Assembly (NCBI RefSeq): GCF_028858725.1
Contig: NC_084789.1
Span: 40,589,211-40,653,210, forward strand
Reading direction: 5' to 3'
DNA length: 64,000 nucleotides
DNA from: Colius striatus
Lineage: Eukaryota > Chordata > Aves > Coliiformes > Coliidae
Below are positions 1 to 10,587 of this stretch, piece by piece. Below the pieces are notes generated by a model that saw nothing but the letters and a program-made list of their open reading frames with translations, had not been told where the DNA came from and did no database searches. Numbering within the stretch: the stretch's first letter is position 1; each line of letters opens with the position of its first letter. A program made the position numbers and the translations under genes.

Positions 1-1425
1 AAGTTGAAAATCCTTATTTAAGTCCGGCAACCCTAAGGCAGGTGCTTCTTTCAGAACTTGTTTTAGCTCCTGAAAGGCTCTTTTCCTTTGTGGACTCCAT
101 TCCAATTGGGGCTCCTTCAAAGCCTCATACAAGGGTTTGGCTAACAATCCAAAATTTAGAATCCACAGTCTACACCAACCAACCATTCCTAAAAATGATC
201 TCAGTTCCTGATGGTTCCTTGGAAGGGGTATGGCACATATTGCCTCAATTCTGTTTGTGCCCAATCGTCTCTGACCTTGCATCAATTCACATCCCAAATA
301 AAGAACATTCTCTTTGAGGAGCTGGGCCTTTTCCTTAGATACTCGATATCCTGCTTGTCCCAGCATATTCAGTAAGGCAATTGTAAGCTTCAGGCAAACT
401 TCCTTTTCCTCAGTTGCCAACAGAATATCATCCACATACTGCAAAATCACATAAGAGAATGGAGATTCTCTTACCTGTTCGGTCTTCCATTCCTCCAACT
501 CTTTGGCTAATTGATTTCCGAAAATAGTGGGGCTGTTTTTGAAACCCTGCGGAAGCCGTGTCCATGTCAGTTGTTTCTTCCTTCCCGAATTTGGATCTTC
601 CCATTCAAATGCAAAATACTTCCTACTTGGTAATGCCAGCGGGATGCAGAAGAAGGCATCTTTCAAATCAATTACTGTAAACCATTTAAACCTTTCCGAC
701 ACAGATGTTAACAGAGTATAAGGGTTAGCAACCACTGGGTGAATGTCCTTTACAATTTCATTTATGGCCCTTAAATCTTGCACTAGCCTATATTTACCAT
801 TAGGCTTACTTACAGGAAAAATAGGAGTGTTATACTCAGATTCACATTCCTGTAAAATTCCTTGAATCAAAAATTGGGTTATCAGTGGAGCCACTCCTTT
901 CCTAGCCTCCAACTTAATTGGATATTGTCTAACCCTAACCGGCTGGGCTCCTTCTTTCAGTTCTACAACAACAGGCTGGGCAGCTTTTGACTTTCCTGGG
1001 GTCCCTGTTTCCCATACCCAGGGTACAACTGCCTGATCTATTTCTTCTGGAATGGGAGTAGGTTCTATTTCCTTTATTACAAAAATTTTCCCAATTTCTT
1101 CATTTGGAATCTCCAATTTTACTCTCCCATTTTCAAATATTATTTTCACATTTAACAAAGACAATAAATCCCTTCCAAACAGGGGCTTGGGACAATTGGG
1201 CATATACAAAAATTGATGATCCAATTCCTTTCCCCCAAATTTCAAATTTAGAGGCTGCAAAAATGGTCTTTCTTCCAGCTGACCCATAGTCCCTACCACC
1301 TGTACGGTCGTATCACTTATTGGTCCCAGTCTTTTGTTGAGAACTGAATAAGTAGCTCCTGTATCAACTGTGAATTCCTGTTCTTTACCATTTATTTCTA
1401 ACCTTACCTTTAACCCTTGCTCTAG
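1..1425 (-). CDS. Provirus A pol, protease and reverse transcriptase (partial)
   Basis: The frame is open from the gag stop to the left edge, about 475 codons with no stop. Near the start is the aspartic protease active site (VDTGATYS, about 1339-1362). The RT follows: a linker, then YNTPIFPV, the fingers/palm motif VIDLKDAFF with its first catalytic aspartate, LPQGF, and the catalytic box YVDDIL at about 418-435, then the thumb start LRSFLGMVGWCR. Sequence pattern is that of class I gamma-like pol. RNase H and integrase would lie left of the window. This is the best preserved coding stretch of provirus A; the frame starts directly after the leaky stop, so it has no start codon of its own. 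Confidence 0.9.
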
Positions 1426-1428
1426 TCA
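1426..1428 (-). promoter_or_regulatory. In-frame gag-pol stop codon with UGA-CUAG readthrough context
   Basis: On the minus strand nucleocapsid ends AGC TGA CTA GAG and the protease frame continues without change. UGA followed by CUAG is the best known leaky-stop context in vertebrate mRNAs and some viruses. Translational readthrough here would give Gag-Pol, the strategy of gammaretroviruses, although the well studied members use UAG. Confidence 0.7.
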
Positions 1429-2200
1429 GCTCTGATTTTGGTAATTCCCCAAAACCAGGGCTTGGGCGACATCTGCCGGAGGCATAGGATAACTACCCAT
1501 TGTCCCGGCGCCACCCTCCATTCCATTTTTCACAGGACATTCATTTTTCCAATGTCCTATCTGTCGACAAAAAGCACACTGATTAAAACCTAACTTTCCT
1601 TGGTTAGGGTTTCCCATTCGAAATCCCCCTCTTCCCTGACCATAACCACCTCTTCCTTGGGCAGAGCCTTAAAACCATTTCCTTTTCTGTAGTATCCATA
1701 ATTGTATCCAATAAAACTTGCAAGTCATTCCAATCAGGATTCTGAGTTTTCATTACCATCTTAACCACTCGCGCTACTCGTTCAGGGTCCTCCCGATAAC
1801 TACCAGCTGACTGTTTCCAAATCACCAGGTCGCTAGGAGAGAATGGAACCTTTATTAATACCTTCCCTCCTTGGGGTCCCATTGCTTCCCGTAAAGGAGC
1901 TATTAGCTGAGGCTCTCCCTGATTCCTTCTACCTTGTCTGGTACGTTCTGCAAGGGGGTTCTCTGTATATTTCAGTGACTCGCCGGAGAGGGAGTCTGAG
2001 GGCGAAGAGTAACTGAAACCTGAGGAGTTCTAGGAGGGCTGGGAAATTTTACTATTCCGTTGTCTTCGTTCTCCTCTTCTTCCTCCTCATTATCATCGTC
2101 CTCACTATCCTGTTCCATCTGAGGTGGAACATAGGGTGGAGCAGAGGGACCCTGAGCAGGCACCCATACCAGAAAATAAAGCACCTATGGGCTTACCTTA
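1429..2200 (-). pseudogene. Provirus A gag remnant (p12-like, capsid, nucleocapsid)
   Basis: Gag is the structural polyprotein of the virion. A reading frame at 1972-2184 is proline- and acid-rich and carries a PSAP late-domain motif followed by a run of E/D, as in a p12-type spacer. At 1604-1882 is the N-terminal capsid part with the gammaretroviral signature VPFSPSDLVIWK. At 1426-1617 is a short RG/G-rich stretch and one zinc knuckle, CAFCRQIGHWKNEC. These three pieces lie in different frames: a stop and frame change occur near 1972 and another frame change near 1660. Matrix and the C-terminal capsid half with the major homology region are not visible, so this is a deleted, non-functional gag. 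Confidence 0.8.
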
Positions 2201-2312
2201 TAGCAGTCGTCCGCCAGGTGCGGGGGTCAGGCACGAACCGATGACTCCCCGAGAATCTCTCGGTGCCGGCGTGGGGTAAATCAGCACGCGAACCGCCCCA
2301 GCCACCTTCGGA

Positions 2313-2330
2313 GTCCTGCCGCGGTCGCCA
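2313..2330 (-). other. Primer-binding site of provirus A (tRNA-Arg-like)
   Basis: On the minus strand this reads TGGCGACCGCGGCAGGAC, six bases after the LTR end. The first eight bases match the 3' end of arginine tRNAs ending ...GGTCG-CCA; the inner part matches the common Arg isoacceptors less well, so the tRNA assignment is tentative. Confidence 0.6.
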
Positions 2331-2336
2331 GAAAAC

Positions 2337-2780
2337 TGTTGCCCGTTCCCGAAGGAAAACACAAAACAACCGAGGTCGTTTTATGCGGTGCTTTATTGAG
2401 GGCCCTAGGGACCTGAGGACTAGTGTCCAAAGTCAGAGCCCCCACTAACAGAAAATTTCACAGAGTTTATATACTTTTCACAAATGATTACTTCATCAGG
2501 TCCACGTGCTGTTTACCAGTTTTCCTAAACTTTATGATTATATTGTGCTCTTTCATGCAGTTACTTGAGACTATAATTCTTACATGCTTGTCTAAATCCA
2601 CAGTCATAAATTCTATAGATAACAAACGAGTAATCATTTGAGATAACAATTTCTTTGAGAAAAACAAGATTCGGCGTTCCACATGCTTCACTAATCTCTT
2701 TGCTTGTTTAAGCAAGAATACACAAGCTCAGCATGCCCCACTAGTTCCCTAAACTGCTAGGTTACATCAACATTCCCACA
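2337..2780 (-). repeat. 5' LTR of provirus A
   Basis: The 444-base LTR begins TGTGGGAATG on the minus strand (at 2780) and ends CAACA (at 2337), giving TG...CA ends. A TATATAAA box is at 2466-2473 and an AATAAAG polyadenylation signal at 2391-2397, in the right order for U3-R-U5 on the minus strand. It is followed by a primer-binding site six bases away. Confidence 0.85.
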
Positions 2781-2839
2781 CTGCTCACTAGGCCTCGATA
2801 CAGACCTTAGCCTAACTACTTCTAACTTTCCATATACAG

Positions 2840-4022
2840 TAATGCTAATACTCTGGAGTCTGGGGCTCCTGAGGACAGTCTCCAGCAGTATAGACAGAGG
2901 CAAAGAAGGCATTCAGTAACTCTGCCTTCTCCGTATCCTCTGTCACCAGGGCACCTGCTTCATTCAGCAATGGGCCTACATTGCCTCTAGCATTAGTTTT
3001 GTCTGCAATATATTTGAAGAAGTCCTTCTTTTTGTCCTTGATCTCCCTTGCAAGGCACAACTCCAATGAAGCTTTAGCTTTCCTAGTTGCCTCTCTACAT
3101 CTTCTGATGACAGTCTTATATTCATCCCAAGTGGCCATCCCTTCCTTCCATGATCTATAGACTCACTTCTTTCACTTGAGTTTGACCAACAGTTCCCTGT
3201 TTAACCATGTGGGTGTCCTTGTTCTCTTGCTTGATTTCTTACCTGCTGGGATGCTGATCCTGAGCCTGGAAGTGATCCTTGAAAAGAGACCAACTATCTT
3301 GGGCCCCTTTATCCTCTAATACCCTGTCCCATGAGATGTCCCCTAGCAATTGCTTGAAAAGGCCAAAGTTGGCCCTGCTAAAGCCCAGGGTTGTGATCCT
3401 GCTTGGTATTCTGTTCCTACCACACAAGATCCTGAACTCCACCATCTTGTGGTCGCTGAGGCCAAAGCTGCCCTCAACCTCCACCCCTTCAACCAGACCC
3501 TACTTGTTTGAGTACAAGATCCAGTAGTGTTCCTCTCCTAGTTGGCACATCCACCATTTGCATCAAGAAGTTATCATCGATGCACTGAAGGAACCTCCTG
3601 GATTGTGACTAGCTGTGTAGGTGTTCCAGCAAATGTCTGGGTAGTTGAAATCCCCCATGAGAACCAGGGCCTGTGATTTTGAGGTTGCTCCCAGCTGCCT
3701 GTAGAAGGCCTCATCAACTTCCCCAGCCTGATCAGGTGGACTGTAATAGACACCCACAACAGTGTCACACTTGCTAGCCTGCCCCTTAATTCTAACCCAC
3801 AAACTCTCAACCTGCCCCTCATCCTCACCTGGACAGAATTCAGTACATTCAAGTTGCTCTCTCACATAAAGAGCAATTCCACCACCTCGCCTGGCTGGCC
3901 TGTCTTTCCTAAAAAGGACATAGCCATCCATGCCCACATTCCAGTCATGTGAACTGTCCCACCATGTCTCTGCAATAGCCACCAGATCATAATCCCTTGC
4001 CCATACACAGACTTCCTCTTGT
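2840..4022 (-). mobile_element. CR1 LINE fragment, ORF2 endonuclease part
   Basis: Minus-strand frames at 3563-3982, 3239-3484 and 2845-3138 encode successive parts of the CR1 ORF2 AP-type endonuclease and the linker before RT. Visible motifs are ETWWDSSHDW, RRGGGIALYVRE, LMGDFNYPDICW, LSDHKMVEF and FKDHF, then the RCREATRKAK linker. The frames are broken by indels, and both the 5' ORF1 and the 3' RT/UTR are missing, so the copy is internal and dead. It lies between provirus A and the last visible CDC6 exon. Confidence 0.88.
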
Positions 4023-5055
4023 CAGATTGTGGCTGCTGGCAGCAGTTACTCACCACTGGGCAGTGGCTTGAGCAGGGTCTGGCTCCACACCTCCAGCTCC
4101 ACCTCCACGGCACACCTGGGGAGAGACAGCCCTGAGCACTGGGACTCCCAGGGCAGGGGAGCCATGTGGGGCTTGCAGGGACCAACACTGGCCCTGGCAC
4201 CACTGGGTTTCGAGACATGCACTGACCTGCAGACATCCAGGGCCTTGCGAGCATCACCGGAGACCGCAAAGTCTTTATGGGTGCAGAACTGGAATGTGGT
4301 GGCATCCAGGATGGGGTCACCAGCCACCTCCTGAGGCACCACAGGCCATCAGTATGGGCAGAGGGGTGAGGAGGGGAAGGATGGGGGCTGTGCAAATCCT
4401 CCATCAGCCTCCCAAATCAGGGAAGGTCTGCAAGGGCAGGCGGTACCATGCAGCTGTAGACTCATCCATGAGGATGATGCTGGAGCTGGGGCCACTCAAA
4501 GAGGGCATCTCCTGCCCTTTGCTTTCCAGTTGGTCCAGCTCATCCAGCACCAGCAGACTGTGGGGAGAGGAGGGGAGCCCAGCTCAGCCCCAGCTCTGCC
4601 CACCACTCCCATAGCCCCTTCACAGCACCTTGAACAGGAGAGCTGCTTCTGGGGCCACATTTCCCAGCTGGCCACGTGCTCGGGGTGTTGAGGGAGGGTC
4701 CTCCCCATCACCCCCACAGCAGGCAGGGAACTTACACCATGGGCCCTTGCACTGTCAGCTGCTTCTCCAGCCACTGTGGGCTGGCTGTGGGCTCTCCCAG
4801 CCAGTGGCCACGGGCAGGCCCAGCTGCTGTGCCACAGCATGGAAGATGCCCTGAGGGCTGCTCAGTGACATGCAGTTCAGGAGGATGGTTTTGCTCTTGG
4901 TGAGCTCATCCTGGCAGAGGCAGGAGTGTTATGCCACTGATCACCTGCTACTCCCCTGAGCCATGCTCAGTTCTCACTCCTCCTGCCAGGTCTCCCCTAC
5001 CAACCTTTCCCTACTCCACAGTACCCCCAAAACAGAACCCTCGGCCATGGCACAC

Positions 5056-5257
5056 CTTGCAGTTGAGCAGGACACTGCTCAGACAGGCAGTTTTCCCTGT
5101 CCCAGGGGCTCTGGAGATGTAGAGGCTGCCGGGCTGGCACCTGCAGATGTGCTCCCACAGGAACTGCTGGATGGTGCCCATCTCCCTCTCTCTGCCATGC
5201 AGATGGTTGGGCACAGCCACATACAGCACCTGCTTCGCCTGCTGGTAGCAGGTACCT
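5056..5257 (-). CDS. CDC6: CDC6 Walker A exon
   Basis: This exon is fully open and joins the upstream exon in phase (…RQE-G | T-CYQQAK). It carries the CDC6-specific segment before the P-loop and an intact Walker A, GTGKT, for ATP binding. The acceptor CAG lies just right of 5257; the donor after 5056 reads GTGTGC, a weak but acceptable site. Confidence 0.82.
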
Positions 5258-5284
5258 GAACCAGGAAGGGAGAGGGGCTCAGGG

Positions 5285-6609
5285 GTAGCTGGTTTGACAT
5301 GAGAGCCTTTTCTGGTAATGGGGAAGGGGCTGTAAAGATGGCTCCTGTAAATAGTTGCTTGAAACTCTCCCCAGCTCTGAGCCAGACCCACTTCTGGGGC
5401 TGAGCCAATTAGACACCTCCACAATCACTTTTTAAGAAGCCAGAAGAAGAGGCTTCTGCCCCTTCTTCTTCTTCTGGCTGGTGGTGGTGCAAGGAGTAGA
5501 AACAGTGAGAGAAATAACCATGCGGACTCTAAGGTCAGTGAAGAAAGAGAGGAGAAGGTGTGCTGGAACAGAGACTCCCCTGCATTCTACAGAGAGGACT
5601 GGTGAAGCTGAGATTTATTTGCATTTCTTTAAAGATCCCGCATCAGCAGTAGAGACTCAGTTTGCTAAAGCTGGCCCCAGACCAGGGGCAGCGATTCACT
5701 TCATTAAAGGCGCTGAGCCAGGGACAGTGACTATGGCCGGAGGAGGCCGTGTCCGGTGGGGGGGACCCAACCACTTCACTGCAGACCCCGAGCCAGGGAC
5801 AGTGATTTTCTTCTTTAAAACTATGGCCGGAGCAGGCCGTGTCCCGAGGAAGGGACCCTTTATCCACAGCTGTAACTCTGGGGAGGAATCCACGACAAAG
5901 AAGCTCATTAAACTTATGCCCAGAAGAGGCCTTGTTCCGAGAGAGGGACCCTGTAACTGCAGAAACTGCAGCCGTGGTGAAGAATCCAAGCCAGAGATAT
6001 TCACCAAGGACTGCATCCCGTGTGAGGGACCCTGTATCAGCAGAAGCCGCAGCTGCTGGGAACAACTCACACCAGAGAAACTTGTTAAGGACTGTGTCCT
6101 GGAGGAGGGACCCTGTAGTATTGGAGCAGGGGAAGGATGCCAGGAGTCCTCCTCATCTGAGAAGAGAGAAGTGGCAGAGCCCATCTGTGAGAGACTGACC
6201 ACATCCCCCACTCCCTGCCCCCCTGAGCCGTTGAGGGGGGAGGAGGTAGAGATATCGGGAGCAGTGAGCTGGGCCCGGGAAGAAAGGAGGGATGGGGGAG
6301 GGAGATCTTAAAGTGCTGGTTGTAATTTTCTCATCATCCTATTCCCTTTTTGCTTTTATTCCATTCTGTTTCTCATAGAATAAACTTTCCTACTTTCCTC
6401 TCTAAGTCGAGTACTGGAGTCTGTTTTGCCCAGAACTGTAATTGTCAGTGAGCCCTCCCTGCCCTTTTCTTAATCCACAACAATCTTGCTTATCTTTTTC
6501 CTCCCATTGTGCTGGGGCCTCTGCCATCCTAACAAGGGTGGGGGTGAATGGGGGCACTGAGCAAGAGACTGTCGTGGTGCTGCTGTGCTAGCTGGGCCAA
6601 ACCACAACA
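5285..6609 (+). repeat. Solo LTR (ERVL-type ends) inside a CDC6 intron
   Basis: The sequence is homologous to the LTR at 17007-17983 over most of its length. Shared stretches include TAACGGGGAAGGGGCTGTAA-like sequence near the start, CTTTTTAAGAAG, the AATAAAC region near 6380 and a GTACTGGAGTCTGTTTTGCC block near the end. Its ends are degenerate (about TAGCTGGTTTGAC to AAACCACAACA). It is longer than the second copy because of internal tandem repeats. No clear target-site duplication was found. It separates the CDC6 exons at 5056-5257 and 6656. Confidence 0.75.
5640..6150 (+). repeat. Degenerate tandem repeat within the solo LTR
   Basis: A module of roughly 70-80 bases with the core GAGGGACCCTGTA, a CAGCAGAAGC block, then AAGGACTGTGTCC recurs several times with divergence. 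A second short motif, GCCGGAGGAGGCCGTGTCC, also repeats. The related LTR at 17007 has only about two units, which accounts for the length difference. A long plus-strand open frame here is a by-product of the repeat and not a gene. Confidence 0.6.
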
Positions 6610-7172
6610 CTGTGGCACCAACAAGACCCCGTTCCCCTTCCCCAACCACACTCACCTTCCTGCCTGAGGAGCTGGGGGCAGGAAGGCTGCCCCCTGAGCC
6701 TTGAGCTCTAGGGGTTCTTCTGCCCCCCTTCCCCACCACAACTCTGGACTACTGGGCTTCTTGAGGGGGCAGTCCCCAAAAAACAAGTGATGCCTCTAGC
6801 TCTCTTTGTTATGTTTAGGTGGGGAGCAGGGCTGGGCACAGGGGATGTTGCAGAGGTTATCATCACCTGCAGAGAGGATGAGTCAGGGCAGCAGCCAAGT
6901 GCATGGGCCCAATCTTGGTGCTCTCGTGTGCAAGCAAGAAGCTATTTGCAACAAGGCATCACTCTCCCTGGGGGGAGACTTTGCACTTCAGCCCCCCCGG
7001 AGCAGTTTCCCCCTGAAACTGGGGGAAGCCAGAAACGCAGCTGTACAAGAGATAGGACAGGATGGGGCTGGGTTCCTCTCTCTGCCTGCCCCAGCCCTAC
7101 CAGGGGGAGCTCCCAGCCCCACAGCAGCTTCTGGGAAATGGGTGCCCTCCACCCCACTTTTCCCGGGAGGTC

Positions 7173-7322
7173 CTAGAGGAAGGGGCAACTCAGGTGCTTG
7201 CAGAGGCTCAGGGGCAGCACTTTGGGTTGTGCTGTGGACTGGGGGCGGACAGCGAGATAGCAGGAGCTTCTCCTGCAGGGGAAGTCGATGATGGGCTGGC
7301 GCTGCGGGCTGCTGCTAGCCAT
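7173..7322 (-). CDS. CDC6: Probable CDC6 first coding exon
   Basis: A minus-strand ATG at 7320-7322 opens a 49-codon run. Its short blocks PIIDFPCRR and PKVLPLSLCK resemble, in order and spacing, the N terminus of vertebrate CDC6 (an SFPKRK-type basic block, then a PLSPRK-type CDK-site block). The run ends in TAG at 7173-7175 without an obvious donor, so either the exon end is degenerate or I have the boundary wrong. It lies about 345 bases downstream of the E2F-like promoter site. Confidence 0.55.
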   Translation of the reverse strand: MASSSPQRQPIIDFPCRRSSCYLAVRPQSTAQPKVLPLSLCKHLSCPFL

Positions 7323-7559
7323 GGCGGTGGACTACAGAGAGAGAGGGGACACTGGTCGGGCAAGGAGATCCACGGTCCCGCGACTCCTGGCCGCCCTCGC
7401 CTCCTGCCCACCACTCCCTGCGCTCACTCCCATCCCCGTCCCATACCTCCGCTCCCACTACCCTCCCACTGGCATAGACCTGACTCCCCGAAGCCCCCCA
7501 TATCCCCCCGAGCTCCTTCCCGCCACGAATCCCTCCCTCCCTACCTCTACCACCACCAA

Positions 7560-7780
7560 GTCTTTGCGCCAACTCAGCTCTGACTCTGCGCTTCCCACCA
7601 CCAAGCCGGACCGCGTCCCCATCACCTCACTGGCTGCGACGCCAGCCGCCGCCGCCAATCGCAACGTTCCGCGCCAAATGCCACCGCCCGAAGGAGCAGC
7701 CAATCGGCGAGGGCACGCGGGGGCCGCCGGGAAGTGTAGTCTGCCGGGGCGGTGCCGGGACCTTCCCGTGCTCCCAGAAC
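7560..7780 (-). promoter_or_regulatory. CpG-rich CDC6 promoter with E2F-like site and CCAAT boxes
   Basis: This GC- and CpG-rich stretch contains TTCCGCGCCAAAT at 7667-7679, a good E2F site, flanked by CCAAT at 7655-7659 and 7700-7704. CDC6 is a classic E2F target switched on at G1/S, and the element lies just upstream of the probable CDC6 start on the minus strand. No TATA box is seen, as expected for a housekeeping CpG promoter. Confidence 0.6.
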
Positions 7781-10587
7781 TGCTTCCCCCCCCCGCCAGC
7801 CGCTCGCCGTGCCCCCATGTCTCACCTCCCCCGTGCTCCCAGTACCAGCCACACCCCGACCCCATTCCCCACAGCCATCACCACCCCCCAAAATGAGCGG
7901 AGGGATCCATAGGAGAAGCACTGAGCCTCTCCACAATCTCAGCCCCCGCCTTTCCTCAGACACCAAGAGTCGTGGATCTTTATAACTTTTATCTAAATGT
8001 AATTTCAAGCTCCTCCGGTTTTATTCTGTTCCCTCTTCAAATGGCCCCTTGTGCCCCAGGAGGGGCTGCCAGCACAGGGGGAGAACCTTTTTGGTCTAAT
8101 CTCTTTTAAACCAAATGGCAGCACCGGGGTGTGTGTGTGCGGCAGGGGGGGGAGGGGGAGGGGGGGAAGAAGGAACTTATCCTCTAGAGAATCGGCCCCC
8201 CACCCAAGCCCCCCTCACCCTTTGTTTTGCAAATAAACAACACCAAGCCAAAAAACCCAAACAAACCCCAAAGGGGTTAGAGAGGAGGGTTCAGCCTACC
8301 TGCAGCCAGCCCAAGCTTTCTACAACACAAAACCAATCAGTAACTACAGTTAATGTCCAAATCACCCCCTCCCCACCTTGCACTGAGAGTAAATACAGAG
8401 AATGCAGCCCAGCCACAACCATCAGACAGGGAAGGTTGTAAGACAAAATGGCAGCTTCCCCTAGGGGAAGGGGCTGGAGGCTCAGGGCCCTCCCCACACG
8501 CCTCCTCCCCCCCTAATGTCACCCCTAGTTTCCTCCATGGATAGTCAGTGTCTTCCTGGGAAAAAGCTAGAGTTCGGTCATTCAGTGTTAAAAGCCTCCT
8601 TATCCCAGCATGGCAAAAACCCAGTGACTGAGGGGGGGTTTTGAGTACGATGCTGCTGGGGTGCAGAAGGGATGTGCCCCTATGGGAGGAGGGGTCATTC
8701 CCTCAGCCCCATTAGGGTCCCTCAAGATGGTCCCCAGCTCACTCCTCTCCCCTCCAGTGGCTCCCGTGCAAAAAAAACAATGGGCTGTTCTGGGATAACA
8801 AAGCTCCCAGGGGTCCCGGCTCCTCTGCTGTGGTGCTGGCACAGCCGGTGAGCACACAGCAGCATGTCCATCTCCTGCCCTACCCCAGCTCCTCTCTGGG
8901 CCCTCACTCTGCCCCAGCCCCAAGGAATGGGGCATCGAGCTGCTGACAGGCCCAACCTCTGCCCCAAAGTCCTGGTGGCTGGGTCCCAGCCCAACCCAGG
9001 ATCTGCGACAAGGGAGGAGGAAATGTCCCGTCCAGGTTTGCCAACGAGGTCACTGAGTCCCGGGGGAGATGCATAGATGAAGGTGGGCTGGAGGAGAGAG
9101 CTGGGCTGGCAGTGTCGGCCCGTCCTGGCACAGCTGGGGAAACCAGAGCCGCCGGGAGGTTCTCATGCAGGATCCTGGGGAGCAGGGAGGTGGTGGGGGT
9201 GCGCCTGAGGAAGGGGAAGGAGGTCCATCTCTGCTCAGCAACAATCCACCTTTGCAGCCCACTTTCACCTGGGGATGGGAGGCAGAGGGGGGGCCCCACG
9301 TGTAGCTGCGAGACAAGAAAGCCCATTGAGAGTGGTGGCTGGCATGGCATGCCTCATGCCACAGGCACCAGCACCAGCTCAGAGGAGAACAGAGCAGGAT
9401 CTACCATGGCTGCTTTCCCTTCTCCATGCCAGCTGCCCCCCCCCCCCCTTCTTCCCTCTTCATAGAGATCTGGAGCCTGGGATTTATGACTTGGAACCAG
9501 CCACTGCAGCATGCCATGGAGAGCTCAGGGCTTTTCAAATCCACATTAAACATTCATTTGGCTCTAAAAATAAATGAGCATCCCATTCTCCCTGGAGTCT
9601 CCTCCGGGAGCCGCAGAACTGACATGCAGCAGCAGCTCTCTGTGCTGTGCCATGGCCCCACCAATGGGCTCTCTGCCCCCTCAAGCTCCTGCCCCATGCC
9701 AGTGTCAGCCATGGGGCCAGCTGCTGGGGTCATTTGGTAGCCAAACTGGAGCAGCATGCTGTGCCTAATGAAAAGATACAAGCTGAATTCATAAGCTTCA
9801 GGCTAGCACAGACCAGCCTGACTGATATCTCCAAGAACAACTGGGGAGTTACAGTGGGCTGCGAGACAGACATGTCCAAGGTAACACTGCTGCTAGAAAC
9901 CAGAGGTTTCTGCCAGCTCTGCTGAGCTGGAAATTCAGCAACAGATGACTGACAGTTCATCACTTTATTCTATAAAAGCCAAGTCCCATTGCTGTGGGGT
10001 AGGGGGTTCCTACATACTCTTCCTTAGAGTGTGTCTGGAAATTCCTCCCTTGAGCAGGGACACCCTTCGAGGGTACCCTCTGGAGCTGAGAGAAAGAGAA
10101 TCACCCACTGTCATTAATATGGGTGAGGAACATCATTCTCCATGAAATAAGGGATCATTAAGCTAGCTTTGAACTGTTAATTCAATTAATAAGTAGTAGC
10201 TACAGTATTGTGTAGTAAACGTTCCTATAACCCATTGCCTCCTTAAACAGAAAATCTATATTTTTATCCTGATTGAGGCTGTATATAAAATACATTCCCA
10301 ATTCCAATCGTATAATTATGGTGTAAAAGTGAAGTTCTGGTTTGCTTTACTTCCGAAGTTTGCCACAATTACCCTGCAGGTGGGGAACACACTCAGTACT
10401 GAAGGCCCTTAACTGGGCAGGAACAAGCCCTGTGGTGTTTCTCCACATGGTCTCAGCAGATAAAAGAGGGGACAGGTCAGAGGAGACGTCCTCACAGCCC
10501 AAATCCTCAGGGGTCCTACCCTGCAAGAACAGCTTGGGGCGTGTGCAGGCCCCAGGGCAACACTGCTGCACAGACATGGGCAAGACG
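7781..10587. other. Intergenic stretch between WIPF2 and CDC6, no gene seen
   Basis: This GC-rich and simple-sequence-rich stretch includes a G-rich run near 8140-8165 and a C14-type run near 9430-9445. Many short reading frames lack family features. It probably contains the 3' untranslated region of WIPF2 and upstream sequence of CDC6. I could not locate the last WIPF2 coding exon in it. Confidence 0.5.

Larger units (their letters stand above)
1..2780 (-). mobile_element. Class I (gammaretrovirus-like) provirus A, 5' portion, continues off left edge
   Basis: Reading leftward on the minus strand the order is LTR (2337-2780), PBS (2313-2330), shortened leader with a splice-donor-like AAG|GTAAGC near 2196, p12-like and capsid remnants, a single CCHC zinc knuckle, an in-frame stop, then protease and reverse transcriptase open to base 1. 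One zinc knuckle and pol lying in the gag frame behind a stop are gammaretroviral traits. Only about 130 bases separate the PBS from the p12-like reading frame, so the leader plus the whole matrix region appears deleted. The other LTR lies outside the window, so target-site duplication cannot be checked. Confidence 0.88.
4054..7322 (-). pseudogene. CDC6: CDC6-like replication licensing ATPase, damaged copy
   Basis: CDC6 is the AAA+ factor that loads MCM with ORC at replication origins. Exons in order: 7173-7322 (start ATG at 7320-7322, then a DFPCRR-type N terminus), 6656 to about 6795 (contains CPLKK, ends in LRQEG), 5056-5257 (TCYQQAK, HGREREM and Walker A APGTGKTAC), 4736-4910 (KTILLNCMSL), about 4440-4557 (Walker B LLVLDELDQL, SKGQ), 4227-4330 (FCTHK, AVSGDARKALDVC) and 4054-4115 (SQTLLKPL). 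Phases agree at several joins and GT/AG sites are visible. Damage: a frame change in 4736-4910 near 4790; in the Walker B exon the frame is lost after SKGQEM and sensor-1 sequence is missing; exon 1 reaches a stop at 7173. The winged-helix exons would lie left of the CR1 and provirus A. The identity is firm; whether it is a pseudogene or a badly sequenced gene is less so. Confidence 0.82.

Noticed and set aside
3862-4404. 180-codon minus-strand open frame spanning CR1 and CDC6 exons
   Set aside because: It reads CR1 endonuclease out of frame and passes through intron sequence; the in-frame CR1 and CDC6 readings explain the region.
5481-6311. 276-codon plus-strand open frame
   Set aside because: It lies wholly inside the solo LTR and is generated by the tandem repeat; composition and repeat phase explain it.
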